Source of the DNA: Dermanyssus gallinae
Taxonomy: Eukaryota > Arthropoda > Arachnida > Mesostigmata > Dermanyssidae
NCBI GenBank assembly: GCA_003439945.1
Contig: QVRM01006000.1
Location: forward strand, 62,001-126,000
Length of the DNA stretch: 64,000 bases
Reading direction: 5' to 3'
Shown here: positions 38,198-50,138 of the stretch, one piece after another
Numbering within the stretch: position 1 is the first letter of the stretch
How the letters are laid out: each line of letters starts with the position of its first letter
Notes under the pieces: model-generated
What the model saw: the letters and a program-made list of their open reading frames with translations, nothing else
Told to the model about the DNA's origin: nothing
The model's database searches: none
Program-made: the position numbers and the translations under genes

Positions 38198-38232
<35 letters not shown>

Positions 38233-38520
38233 TCATTTGGATTAGTGGGTATTCATTGAGAGATCTCGACGTTGAGCATCGTATTTGAGGATCGCGATGA
38301 ATCAATGTGTTTTTTGTTTTGTAATGCTACGGGTGTCGTGGTCTTATGTTTTAATAAATACACTCGGCAACAGACGTTAGAGACAGAGCCTGCGTTGCTA
38401 CCACCGGGCCATTGGATGCAACCATTGGCGTTAGTCTCTTCAGAGGATTGCTTTTGTTGCTCGAACAGTACAACAAATGTGCTAGGGTTGGGTTCGCTCG
38501 CCATACCTAGCTTGTTCAAC
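37300..38520. other. Upstream region of the 461-residue gene
   Basis: Contains a GAC/AAC-rich stretch (37406-37440) and a GA-rich tract (37590-37636), typical of leader or promoter-proximal DNA. No TATA box was picked out. Confidence 0.45.
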
Positions 38521-38524
38521 AGTT

Positions 38525-38920
38525 ATACGTGGTCTCCCAGCCCAGGTCCTTACAGGTCACGGCGACTTCCAATCTCATCTCTTCAGAATCGGGAAGATGG
38601 CTCAGCCCCACAGTGTGTGTCGCTTCGCTGCGGCGAAGGACTCGACGACACCCCAGAACACACCGTGCTGAGGTGTCCAGCATGGACAAAGCAGCGCGCA
38701 AGCCTAATGGTGCTTTTAAGGAACAATACAGCTTACAATTAGCCTACATGCAAAAAATGACGAAATCAGCATCTTACTGGAGCGAAGTGTCACAAGCTTT
38801 TACGAATGTACTGCAGAAGAAGATAAGGGTCGCCCTTCTAGTTCGGTCGCGCCTCCCGAGACTCCCGGGGAACACACCCGCCAGAAGCACTAAACTCGCC
38901 CCCCACCACCTGACTGTTTA
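38525..38920 (+). pseudogene. R1/Jockey-like LINE C-terminal fragment
   Basis: Plus-strand frame at 38525-38742 contains RCGEGLDDTPEHTVLRCPAW, the Cys/His segment (C...DT.EH...CP.W...R) found just after the RT domain in R1- and Jockey-type LINEs. The downstream ASYWSEVSQAFTNVLQKK helix at about 38765-38820 continues in a different frame, so at least one frameshift is present. No RT palm is visible upstream. Family placement is by motif only. Confidence 0.55.
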
Positions 38921-38924
38921 ATGT

Positions 38925-40540
38925 TTTACGCAAGCAGTTCGCAGACAGACGGGGGACGGGGACACGTCTGGGGATTGCGTGGGTTGGAGTCCCACACTAC
39001 AGGCCCGCGCTTGCAGAGAGCACTTCTGTTGCGGTGTCCGTTGCGCAACCGCATTTTCCAGTTAGTCCTCAACAAAAACAAAAAAAACAACAAAGTTATA
39101 CGCGGACTCTTTCAAGTTCTATTTGTGGCAACACGTTTTAGGACAGGTTCTAGCTATCCAAACATACGCCTCCAGTATCTGATTTGTATACCAATACAGG
39201 TTGGCATATGTCTGTTAATTATATGCAGCAGCACACGGCGCTTCCCAATAATCGCATAGACATGGCGAGTTGCCAATGTTTTAATCGTAGTCAGTAGAGA
39301 TGAGTTTTAAATTATGTGACTCTTTTTTGAGGCCACGTATTGCTTGTATAAATAGCTGCCCATTAAAGGAGGACGACCACCAAACCGCTTCGTCGTTGAT
39401 TATGTCATAATTTTCAATTACGAAGCGCCGTGACCTTGATTGACAGAGTCGAGGTGTCACAGAAAAGTTACATCCCCACTTCTACCACAAACGCTACAAT
39501 TCGCAGAACCGTTCTCAGTTATGACAGTCTCATTAGGCTGTTGGGGGGGGGGGAGCAGACTCACAGTAGAAAGAAAAAAAGTGATTGCTGAGTCGGACGA
39601 CGCATCTGCCACCTGCAGAACTGCACGTATGTTTCCCGTACCCAAACTCATATCCGAATCGCGGTTTCGGCAATCGTTTGGCATCCGTTCACATTTCCGT
39701 TTCTCTTCCATTGTTTGCCGTTCGCTAGACTGTCGATCTGCTTGTTTGTTTGTCTGTCGATGAGGCAAGAACGGAAGCAAGGATACCGCCGCGTAATGCT
39801 GCCTGCGTAGACGGCTAGCAAGCAGGTCGTGGCTACAAGCGTTGCAGCAAGTTTGGCGACGGAACCAGACGATATACCCGCCTACCGAAGGCCTAATACA
39901 GCCGGCGACAGCAGCGAGGCCACCCTAAAACAAGCAGACAAAAACGTATGCCGGAATCGGATTGCCCGTCGTTTCGTTTCGAAATGCGCGTATCTTGCAT
40001 GCGCCAACATACGCGCTTACTAGAATCGAACTTTATGGGCGATTGATCCACTTCTTGTTCATCGTGCAGCCCACCACATTGATACAACCTTTGTCCCATT
40101 GTCCACTGTGTACTGCTGAGTAGGCATAGGTTTCTTACGGCAGTAGGCTAATGGCGGCGTATCAAATCGTTTGTCCAGCCTTGGAACATTGCAGCATCAG
40201 CACGGCCTCGAGCCTACCATTTGACGGAAGCGCTACTTCCTAGTATCAGTTGTCCTCCGACTGCCAATCGGGAATTGCTTTATATCTTGACAATGAAGGA
40301 GAATTGAAAACACCGCACTTTACTTCTGCGTATGCAACATCTGCATATGCTGATGCATAACAGATGTAAATCGCATCTGTACGTAAACTGAGCAATGTGC
40401 TCTATGCTGATATCATGCCACTATTGACGTAGCACGCATATAAACGACGGAGAACCATCTGACTGGGTTTATCTTAACACATTCCAGAGAAATAATTGTT
40501 TATATATGTGTATATATATATATATATATACAAATATCTG
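38925..40540. other. No gene recognised
   Basis: G-run at 39543-39553. A minus-strand frame at 39780-39457 ends ANCSVCGRSGDVTFL and looks partly protein-like, but lacks support. Confidence 0.45.
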
Positions 40541-40546
40541 TGCATA

Positions 40547-41310
40547 CGAGGTGTGTTCAAAAAGTATCGCGACTTTTGTGTTTTTTCAAAAATTATTCAT
40601 TTATTCATGAATATCTATTTTGTCCCCTTCAAAGTAATCCCCATGAGATATTATACACTTGTGCCAACGGTTTTTCCAATCTTCGAAGCACTTCAAAAAA
40701 CCATTTTTTTAATCTTGTTCAGCTCCTCCTTCGATGCCGTCTTTATCTCGTCAAGCGTAGCGTAACGTCGTCCTTTCATGGGCCTCTTCAGTTTAGGGAA
40801 CAAGAAAAAGTCACAGGGGGCCAGATCTGGGGAATACGGTGGCTGTGGCATCATTAGTGTGTTGTTTTTGGCCAAAAACTCGCGCACAAGCAACGATGTG
40901 TGAGCAGGGGCGTTATCGTGGTGCAAAAGCCAATTTTTGTTCTTCCACAAATCCGGGCGTTTCTGGCGGATTGCTTCGCGCAAATTGCGCATAACTTGCA
41001 GGTAATATTCCTTATTGACCGTTCTACCCTGTGGCAAGAACTCATGATGCACCACGTCCCTGCAATCGAAGAAAACTGTCAGCAAAACTTTCACATTCGA
41101 CCGAACTTGGCGCGCTTTTTTCGGTCTTGGTTCGTGCGGCACTTCCTTGGATGATGAGCTTGGTTCCACTCTAACTAACCACATTCACCATTTGACCCTC
41201 GGAGCAAATTTGGGCGTCGCGACGGTCACATTCATAGCATGTTCTGCGAGCTGTTTTGTCGAATGAGCATTTGGTACGAATTCCGCGACCCGTCTTGCCA
41301 TCATTGTAAA
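40547..41310 (-). pseudogene. Mariner transposase relic 1 with complete DD34D core
   Basis: The minus strand from 41184 to 40693 encodes a mariner-type DDE transposase core. It contains RPKKARQVRSNVKV, the first Asp in FFDCRDVVHHEF, the second in LLHHDNAPAH and the third in PDLAPCDFFLF, with exactly 34 residues between the last two: the mariner DD34D signature. A start-like TIR (GAGGTGTGTTCAAAAAGTAT, 40549-40568) follows TA at 40545-40546, giving one element end. Upstream, 41300-41185 retains an eroded ARRVAEFVP-like segment ending in a stop; the N-terminal helix-turn-helix is absent. The C-terminal part at 40620-40690 is recognisable only across frames. This is a 5'-truncated dead copy; the far TIR was not found. 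Confidence 0.85.
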
Positions 41311-41314
41311 ATGA

Positions 41315-43635
41315 TGGCCGTTATTTGGTCCCAGCACTCTCTAGGGATTCGAGATTGGCCAAACCATTTCTCACATTATCGCTGTTGTTAAGTGCTCGGG
41401 CGTCCGGCAGCTCTACGGACACACTGTATGATCTCGGAAATCTAAAAGACGAGTTAAAGCGCGGTACCCTTGTTTTGTTATTTATAAGGTAGACAACATC
41501 CGTGGTAAATTCGCGGCCTATAAAGTTAATGGCGCATTCAAAAGCGTATTGCAAACTTTTCGTTACTATTATTAATATTTGCTCGTTCCCTTGACGTACT
41601 GGTCCAATTAAAAAGTAAGGAATATTGATACTAACGAAACGAAAGAGCTGCCAACTAGCCACAGATGAGGACACTATTTTTTAGATGCTTTTATTTTGAT
41701 TTGTTGTATAGTACTGCCACTCACTGACTGCCCTTCAAGGCACCATTGAATGAATGCAGGCGTTCAAAACTACGTTAAACGTCAGCCTTCTTGAGGAACG
41801 ACGTGACCTTAAGCTAAACACAACAATTCATATATTTGCGATAAGGATACTTCCTGTAGTACGATATCAAGACCGCACGTCAGCCGCTAATGACCACTCC
41901 TTTTGTTAACATGAGATTCCATTACGTTAACATGAGAAAAACGGGGGTTGGGACAAAACGGTTTACCATAATCACATCACGAATCGAACCGTCGTCGGCT
42001 TTCTGTCGGGCCAGCCACATCAAGAAAACAAACAATTGATACATCAGCTGTCACTTTCACACAACACTTTCTGTAGTTTCTCGGGAAGCGTTGCCATTCT
42101 TCGCTATGGATATGCTATAAGCTAGAGTTTAGGCTGAACTTAGAGATCCTTTACGACTGAGCAAAGTGTGACCATATTAGCTGGTGCTGCTGCTGCAGCT
42201 ACAAAAATTGAAACTTCTTATCTAGCTAAAATAAGGCTAACTGCCAGCTGTCTTGTGTTGGCCTCTGTAATGCAATTGTGCTATCCAGACTTCTATATTG
42301 CTCACCCATCTTGGGTTCATACGTGTGCAAGCACATGGTCACATGACTGAAGGCGTTCAGAGAAAATTCCTTAAAAAAACTGCTCTGTAGAAGATGCAAT
42401 ATCGAGCCAAATGCTGTAAACTTTCCGCCGCTAACTGTCGCTAACAATTTTACTGAAGAACAACGACGCGCGGGCCTATCGCAACTTGCAAGCGCTGATC
42501 GTATTGACTGTTGGTCTGACGTGACAATGAACAATCGCAGAAACCAAGTAACGCTCTTACCTTGAAATGCATTGTAAGACGTGAAACAATCAATATGTGT
42601 ATGGTCGTCTGGCGTGTAGCAAAAGAGAATCGCACAACAAGGCAGCTTCGTGGATTTCATCCCATACCAGCCTGCCTTACACCCTTTTTTGTTTGGTGAA
42701 TAAAGACGTTTTCTAGTCTATTCTTTATTGTTATTGTGCGCGAGAATCGTCTTTTTTGGGCCGTCGAGGCTGTTTGAGTTTACAGGGTCGTTTATTCAAC
42801 GCATCCACTTCTGCACGAGGTCAGAACGATGGCCGCGTTGGATGGCGTAACCGCAAACTTTTATCAAAGGCCATCGGTACTCACCTATGGCAGCACAATT
42901 GCTTCAGCGCAATTCGCTCCGAAATTCGTTCTCTCCGAAGACCCGGCTCGACAACAAGTGGAAAAGGAACAGGCATAAAAGGGAAGAGAACTTCCACTTG
43001 GCACGCGTTCATACACGCAGCGTACAGTTATTCACAGGAACAAAGGCGACAGGTATTTGTGCGGAGGGCAGGTCAGTCAGCAACATGAACAACAAAGCAA
43101 AGATGCGCATGAGAGATCTGCATAGAGGTATTGAATTGTGCAACTGAATGTTAAAATGATTCATCAACCCTTATCGTAGAGATATCATTTTTATTCGCTT
43201 CGTATAGATCAACGCTTATTACGCCATTGTTTGGAAAAACATCATGCATTTCCGCCATGTGCGAGAACAGGCGGGGGTGAAAAAGTAGTAAAATTGGCTA
43301 TTTATCGTTTAACAAGTTCTCGCCAACGATTGGTTAACATCTATGTATCTTGTCTGTAAAAATCACTCCTCTCTGGAGTGGAAAAGTGCTGCGCGTCATT
43401 GTAAATCTCGTTTAAAAATGTGAAAGCATTTCCAGGTAAGACGTTTTTAAGCGACCCGAGCTTGCTTGAAATTGTATTAAATTTTTACTTTGTTTAAAGT
43501 AATTTTACTAAACCTATTACAACATATTATATAATATTTAAAAAATTACTAATTTTGGAAATCCATGCATAGATTGCTTGCTGCGTTTCCAGAAAATCAA
43601 CGTGTACCATTGCTCTCCTTCCTTTTCTACAGAAG
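41315..43635. other. No gene recognised
   Basis: A 117-codon minus-strand frame at 41674-41321 and a 110-codon plus-strand frame at 42756-43088 are present but match nothing I recognise. Confidence 0.45.
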
Positions 43636-43637
43636 AG

Positions 43638-43791
<154 letters not shown>

Positions 43792-43833
43792 CCAAAGTGC
43801 TAACATAACGAACTCATATAGATAATAAATAAC

Positions 43834-44281
43834 CAACATACTAAAAGAGAGAAATACTTACACTCCCGCCGCCCGCGATTTAATACGCGCGAGCCTTTGA
43901 CGGGAGTGCCCGCCAGCCCGAATAGACAGGCCAGTAGCTCCCCCACCCTCCCCCCTATCGAGGTTCGGAATGGGGGTACCACACTATTCCACCGTACCGA
44001 TTAGACGCGTTCACCTCGCGATTCCGCGTTACACACCAGAATATTGCGCGCCCCCCCCGAAGGGGAGTTTGACCCACTCCAGTGCAGGGGTTCCCCTATC
44101 GTATGCCTTGCCCCCCGTTAGATGGAAAAACGGGGGTGTTACTATTGGGAGTTTGTACCGTCTGACTAACTTACATAGGGGCTCGTGAAGGTCCCCGCAG
44201 CGCGCGGAAGTCGCGCGCCAGCAGACCAAGCCGGTAAGAGAGTCATAGTTACTCCCGCAACATACTAAAAGAGAGAAATAC
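43834..44281. repeat. GC-rich ~400-bp segment bounded by perfect 24-bp direct repeats
   Basis: The same 24 bases (core actaaaagagagaaatac) occur at 43834-43857 and 44258-44281. Between them lies GC-rich sequence with C- and G-runs, sharply unlike the AT-rich flanks, which carry (TA)n on both sides. Minus-strand frames run through part of it but show no known motif. It could be a solo LTR-like remnant, a satellite monomer plus partial unit, or an inserted segment. Confidence 0.6.
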
Positions 44282-44297
44282 GAGAGATATAAGAGAT

Positions 44298-44301
<4 letters not shown>

Positions 44302-44351
<50 letters not shown>
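44302..44351. repeat. (TA)n microsatellite
   Basis: About 25 units, just after the second 24-bp direct repeat. Confidence 0.95.
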
Positions 44352-44354
<3 letters not shown>

Positions 44355-44384
44355 TTTGATCTGACAGAATTACCCTAACTGCAT

Positions 44385-44720
44385 TTAATGGGGGACGGCA
44401 CTCGTCTGGGACGCTACCGTAGCTGATCCTTTAGCATCAAGCAATCGCCAAAGGCAAGTACGCTAGTATGTCTAGTATCGGAGACTCTATGGACTTTCGA
44501 TAATTTGCCTTCGAGACCTGCATTGGCCCAGGTAAAATTACTGATGGAGCTGCTGCTAGGGTATGCAAGTGTCTCAGATTAGATACGGGGGGCCCACTGG
44601 TGGTGAATTTTTTCGGCAAAAGTTATCACTAGATATACAACGCCGCAACGTCACGCCGGCGCTTGGTACCCTATTCAGGTGGTCGACACCAGTCACGTTC
44701 ACTTGGGGACAGTTATTCAC
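44385..44720 (+). mobile_element. Retroelement C-terminal fragment, frameshifted
   Basis: WGTALVWDATVADPLASS (about 44391-44445), then DFR-stop-FAFETCIGPG near 44490-44535, then in another frame RQKLSLDIQRRNVTPALG near 44620-44670. The blocks keep family order, interrupted by stops and a frameshift. First of three fragments within 1 kb. Confidence 0.62.
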
Positions 44721-44782
44721 TCTTTACCATGAGTTCAATATATATATATACACACATATATGAATATATATATTCAGAGAGG

Positions 44783-44835
44783 TAACGCGATTTCGGTGCT
44801 CGGAACTATGAAAGACTGGATGGACCCGCGTCTTC
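44783..44835 (+). mobile_element. Minimal retroelement C-terminal fragment
   Basis: QRGNAISVLGTMKDWMDP matches the terminal RGNAA.V.GT block and Trp tail. It directly follows a (TA)n run, marking severe 5' truncation. Confidence 0.5.
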
Positions 44836-44971
44836 GCGTCAGTGATCGGGCAAGACTCCCACTCGGACACGAGTGATAGATGAGGAGTGAGCCATCGGCG
44901 CCGTGGATTTAAACATTCACATGTATATATTAAATTCCTAAATAAATATTGTCTAATTATAACCTTAAAAA

Positions 44972-45021
<50 letters not shown>

Positions 45022-45024
<3 letters not shown>

Positions 45025-45395
45025 GACTCATTAGCCCATTTTATGGTCGGTGGCGGCGTATCCGGAGTTGGTTATGCAGCCCACCTTGCGGAGACTAGCA
45101 AGTTGAAAAAATACTCGTCAATCGGGTATCCCCACGACTTCTGCCCTCTCGCGTTTGAAACCCTGGGTGGTCCTGGCGTTCGAACCAAGCAGCTGATCCG
45201 CAAAGTTGGCGCCAATGTTAAACCTGTCATCTGGTGATAACAGGTCGTAGTCCGTCTCCAAACAACGTCTGGATCTTCCCATACATACAACGTGGAAACG
45301 CTGCCTTCGTTCGGGGCACACTTCTGAAGTGGTATCGGTGCCTGACCTCATCGAAACGAACACGTGACAGCCACAATACGCGCCCACTAGCCATA
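45022..45395 (+). mobile_element. Retroelement C-terminal fragment and 3' UTR
   Basis: Starting at the end of a (TA)n run: DSLAHFMVGGG, HLAETSKLKKYSSIG, PLAFETLGGPGVRTKQLIRK, a stop at 45235, then a shifted IQRGNAAFVRGTLLKW near 45287-45335 and 3' UTR similar to 27125-27160. A frameshift or small deletion separates the two parts. Confidence 0.65.
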
Positions 45396-45399
45396 TTTG

Positions 45400-46653
45400 C
45401 TTAGCTAATCCATCGTGATACGTATGTGTAGCATATACATCATGTATTATATTGAAAATAAACGCAACTATAAATATATGTTCCTTTGACACAATAAATT
45501 AACAATTTAATTGAATCGAATTGAGTTTCTATAGACTGCTTCTAAGGACTCATGCTTTGTGCACCTTATCAAGACGAATCACGCTTCCTGCCTATAGAAA
45601 ACCTGCGACGCACAAAAGAAGATCACTCCTTTTGCGACTGACTACCAGTTACAATAAAAGCTGAAGATGGGCCATTTCTATGGCCCCAGTATGACGTACG
45701 CCTAGAGAATACATTGCCGATATGTTTCGTACGCGCGACAAAACAGGCCAGTGACATGTGTGTTGTTTGCAAGCCTGACTGCAAATGTATACGGACAGCT
45801 TCTAGGGAAGCGTTTTGCAAAACGTATCGGTTTATCCCAAATTAGGCAAGTCACATCAGATGTTTAGAGCAGCATGTTCGTTGATCAGTATTCTACTGAC
45901 AACTGGTTTGAACCGTCGGTGCCTATTACTAACTCACGCGATGAGACATCGAACGCAAATGACTACGCAAACTTTATTGCCCAATTATGTCTCTAGGCAT
46001 CCGTAATGTTGACATTCGCTTCTCCGTAACTACACGGACAAATAACAAATAAGGACATAAACGACATTTGCATGCTAAGTCATCCAGATCAAGTAAACGC
46101 GCTTTTATTAAAGCAAAGACGCATAAATTTAGCTTCTACGTTTGACAAGTGACATGGCAATTAAGCAGCATTTAACGTCTGATTTAACAACAGCAACAAG
46201 TTTCTCGACGTCACTCACGTGTTCGGCAGAGCCTGTGTACCGCTTTTTAAAATGTGATTTCATGACGTCAAAATTTCTTAGAGCTTACTCTTTTTTGTCA
46301 CCTCGCCTTATAATAGCCGATTCGGTTACCTAAATTAGTTAAAACGGAATTTGTTGAATTTCTCTAAAGTGCAGAGATCTTCCGAGAAATTCAACAAATT
46401 CCGTTTTAACTAGCCCAGAAGCTATGGAAATTGAATAGCCTTCGATTGAGCCAGAAATGTAGCCCCTTGACGAAGTAACAGCCGCGAGGCAAGAAACATT
46501 AAAACTGAGAGGTTTCAGCCGTGGGTATAAAATACCTCAGTAGTGGCCGCTGACGGAGCTAGCATTCTGTGAGAGCATCTAATTGCGGAGAATTTTAACA
46601 AGCAAAATCTGTAAATGCACCCTTGGGTTATAATCTTTCCTGTTAAAGAGAGC

Positions 46654-46692
<39 letters not shown>

Positions 46693-47032
46693 GTTTATTT
46701 GTGTATATAAAGGTTGCCAAAAGCTACTCAAATTAAAGGTAATAAATAACAACAGATATTTATTGTCTTATACTCAACATAAAGAAGGAAAGGTGCACCC
46801 GTTCTTTTTCAATAAAAAAAAACTAAATTGCATTAGAACATAACTGTCGCGCCAGGAAGGGGATAAATAATAATGACGCTGAACTCAGGATTACTTATAT
46901 ACCAGTCAAGGAAAACCTCTGCTGGGTTTTCCCTTCATGTACGTGGAGGCAACAGTAAATTAAGTAAAAGCGAAGAAAACCGACAGTCATTTGCATATGT
47001 TTCACCTCGGCCTACAGAAGGTTTACTGACAG

Positions 47033-47070
<38 letters not shown>

Positions 47071-47960
47071 ACGTTCACGTGTATGTTGTGTGTATTTTCC
47101 TGCCTCTAAATAACAAGTTACTCCAAACAAAAAATTCACATCAGATTATCTGTGTCTTTTTCGAACAGTGTGGTTTCAGGTTGTAGAGAAAATAAACTTG
47201 GTTACCACTCAGTAGATATATACATACATATAAGGTTGCCGTTTCGTTTTAGGTTAAGTGTTACAGCTGGGCTGTAGTCTCGCCAGCTACCCTTCTAGAC
47301 AACTTCACCTCGTTAGGGGTTGTACCTTTACTTGGGTGGCACGAAACAAGTGGGAATTATCGCGCAAGTAGACTTATCGGTCGGTGTATATGGTACAATC
47401 CCGTAGAGATGTGCCTGTATGAGAGAGAGATCAGATGTGGATATGTAATGCGGGATCAGGTGCGGATATGTTACGCACTGAAGCTAGCGAGTAGCACTCA
47501 TTGTTCGATGGCCTATAGTATAACCTGATACGACCTCATTAACGTTGCTTTGGTCGTTTTTGTTTGTTGTTCTTCTTGCCATGGCAAGTTCACGCGACGG
47601 CAGACAATGAATGACCACCCGGTCGTATTGTTGGCCAGTAAGCTCATTACTGTAGGGCAACTTACTCTGCCAAAGTCGTGTTTCTGTTTTCTTCGGATGA
47701 TCTCGGCGATATCTCGGCGAAAAACACAGCGCTGCATGTCTCTTGCGGTACCGTCGTATATCTCTGAGAAGGCAGCAAGGTCTCTCGGTCGGTGGTTCGG
47801 TAAGCCGCATATGCTTGAAAAGATTTTTTAAGGAGGTTGTTTTTTAATTGTAGACTATCCTCCGTCCCCTACGGGTTTGAAACTTGGCCTGAGGTATGTC
47901 TTCAATGCACCGAGGGGCAGACTTGTTGAGATATCTAGGGTTTCCTCAGCAGTCCTTGTA
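45400..47960. other. No gene recognised besides the 46.3-kb hairpin
   Basis: AT-rich. A short duplication containing cggatatgt lies at 47433-47474. Confidence 0.5.
46336..46412. repeat. Perfect 29-bp hairpin, 19-base loop
   Basis: Arms 46336-46364 and 46384-46412 are exact reverse complements (core aaaacggaatttgttgaatt). Size fits a small-RNA precursor or a tiny MITE; the total lack of mismatches favours a recent inverted repeat over a typical animal pre-miRNA. Confidence 0.75.
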
Positions 47961-47967
47961 GCAGCAT

Positions 47968-48110
47968 GGTCGCTGACTCTCAGCGGTATGGTTTATCATC
48001 TATTCTCAATGAGCATCGCTCTAAGAAAATTCGATCTACAACAGGGATCGAACCGGCGAGCGCATAAATAATCGATTTTGCACGACTTGTGCAACTCAGT
48101 CTATCGCCAG
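47968..48110 (-). mobile_element. Possible diverged SINE related to copies A-D
   Basis: On the minus strand a B-box-like ccggttcgatccctg is followed about 65 bases later by cgctgagagtcagcg, the SINE end hairpin with its outer pair changed from G:C to C:G. The rest is too diverged to align by eye and no T-run follows. Confidence 0.35.
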
Positions 48111-48119
48111 CACCTAGTC

Positions 48120-48166
48120 AAAGGGTAAGTACGTAAACAAAATGAGCAGCATTTTACGTTAACGCG

Positions 48167-48207
<41 letters not shown>

Positions 48208-48920
48208 AAGAGAGAGAGAGCGAGAGAGAGAACGAAAGCCAGAAAGAGAGTATCGGCCTTGTAACTCCGGTTTTTGCTCATAAAGTGAATGCAAGCGGGC
48301 AGACAATGCGACAAAGTGTGTCTCTTGCGTAGCCTCACATGCTCGGCCGCGATGAATGTGCTCCCTATTCTCCATGCGTTCGTTCACTACGGAGAATGAA
48401 CTGACGAAATGATGCTATAAGCGTGTGTCTTAGACGCGTTCTCACGCTCCTTTTTTTGAGGCTTTAAATTTAGGTCGGTAGGGACAGATACTAGTATCTG
48501 TGAGTCTGTGAGTTGATGGGCGGAATCTAATCACTGGTTGGGCGGGTCCCCCAATAGAAATCGCAACAACAATACTGACAGAACAAAACTAGCAAAAACG
48601 ACACCGGTAACAACAAAACCGGCAACAATAACAACAATACCACCGGCAATAAGAGCAACAACAGCAGCAATGTTTCTCATATGCTGATGATGACTACGAT
48701 GGCCACCATAGCGCTAATGGTGCTAGTGGCGATGTTATTGAAGTTACTATACCTCACCTGTAGTGTGGCGGTATGAAGGACGAAAGACGTCGGTAGGGCT
48801 TTCGAGCTGCCAATACCGACGCGTTTGAATTCAGCCCAGCATGGCGGCGGCGGCGGAGGAAAGATCTTTACCAACTTTGATACACCTACTTACACGTTAT
48901 ACCCATCTATATATGTATAT
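48120..48920. other. No gene; microsatellite and CAA-rich DNA
   Basis: (TA)n then (GA)n at 48203-48228; CAA-rich low complexity at 48560-48675; a CGG repeat at 48842-48856. Confidence 0.5.
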
Positions 48921-48922
48921 AC

Positions 48923-49521
48923 AGGGTGTTGCAGGGATATTTTTAAAGCGATACATGAATTATAGAGCTCGTTAAAGCAAATGTTTTTTTTTCAATGGAA
49001 CATCGCCTTTAAGAAGTCTTGTTTCGGAATAAGAGTTAAATTACTACAATTTGTGAAACTGGTGTTTTTGCCCGACATAGGAGCATAGAATTCATGCTTT
49101 TATGTCGGGCTGTCGTCATGAAATGTGCGTTTGCCTAAATGTGTTAATTTTGAGCTCTGTAAGTGGTCGTAGGGTAATGATTTTGAGGTATTTTGCGTGA
49201 AAGCTAATAAATAACTTCATTTTTTGCAAGATCTTTTCTAAGCGACCATGCCGCATCTTCTGGCCGGCCTCATATGTGGACGAAGAAGCAGGAGGACGAA
49301 CACGACGGTGTGCTTAGTTTCTGTCTAGGAGGACTAGTTGTCTCGCAACAGCACATTTTATGCTCCTATGTCAAGCAAAAACACCTGTGTCACAAATTGT
49401 TGTAGTTTAACTCTCATTCCGAAACAAGACTTCCTAGAGACCATGTTCCATCGAAAAAAAACATTTGCTTTAACGAGCTCTACAATTTGTGTATCACTTT
49501 ATAAGTATTCTTGCAATACCC

Positions 49522-49522
<1 letters not shown>
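48923..49522. mobile_element. 600-bp MITE/foldback element with ~165-bp terminal inverted repeats
   Basis: Left arm 48923-49090 and right arm 49358-49522 are reverse complements in the same order: agggtgttgca / tgcaataccct ends, tagagctcgttaaagcaaat, gaagtcttgtttcggaat, and ataggagcata. Ends abut TA/(TA)n on both sides, as expected for a TA-targeting DNA transposon. The ~265 bp centre has no recognisable gene, so the element is non-autonomous. Members of the same family lie at 25375 and 49588. Confidence 0.72.
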
Positions 49523-49554
<32 letters not shown>

Positions 49555-49587
49555 TCAGTTAAACTTTACTTTAATGTAGTAATTGAA

Positions 49588-49692
49588 CTCTCATTCCGAA
49601 ACAAGACTTCTTAGAGACCATGTTCCATTGGAAAAACATTTGCTTTAACGAGCTCTATAATTCGTGTATTGCTTTAAACATATTCTTGCAAC

Positions 49693-49697
<5 letters not shown>
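49588..49697. repeat. Tandem second copy of the MITE right arm
   Basis: Repeats 49411-49522 at high identity from actctcattccgaaacaag to gcaacaccct, then a (TA)n run and ttcagttaaactttgc, which also follows the first arm at 49555. The arm plus flank was therefore duplicated in tandem. Confidence 0.65.
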
Positions 49698-49739
<42 letters not shown>

Positions 49740-49740
<1 letters not shown>

Positions 49741-50096
49741 CAGTTAAACTTTGCTTCATTTCGGCAGAACCGTTTCGTCTCAATTTTTTTACCGTACTAC
49801 GCATACGTTCTTGGAAGTATAATATATAGATGCAATAGGTCTAGGGATAATAAGAAAAGTCAAGGGATATATATTATTACACAAACACGAGACACGTCCA
49901 ATCATTACCAGTTTTGTTTTATTGCGCTTAGCGTTGATTATTATGATCACTGTATGTGCGTACTCTGCTGCATATACTATTGAATATCATGAATAGATCA
50001 ATATAAAACATGTCATTGTTTTATCCACGCCTGTTAAACGGGTGACTGGGGTACGTATGTAACGAGTTTGCGTGTTACAACCTTTGTTTATCTGTC

Positions 50097-50138
<42 letters not shown>

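Noticed and set aside
39457..39780. 107-codon minus-strand frame ending CSVCGRSGDVTFL
   Set aside because: One CxxC alone is not evidence; the opposite strand is equally open and no splice sites support it.
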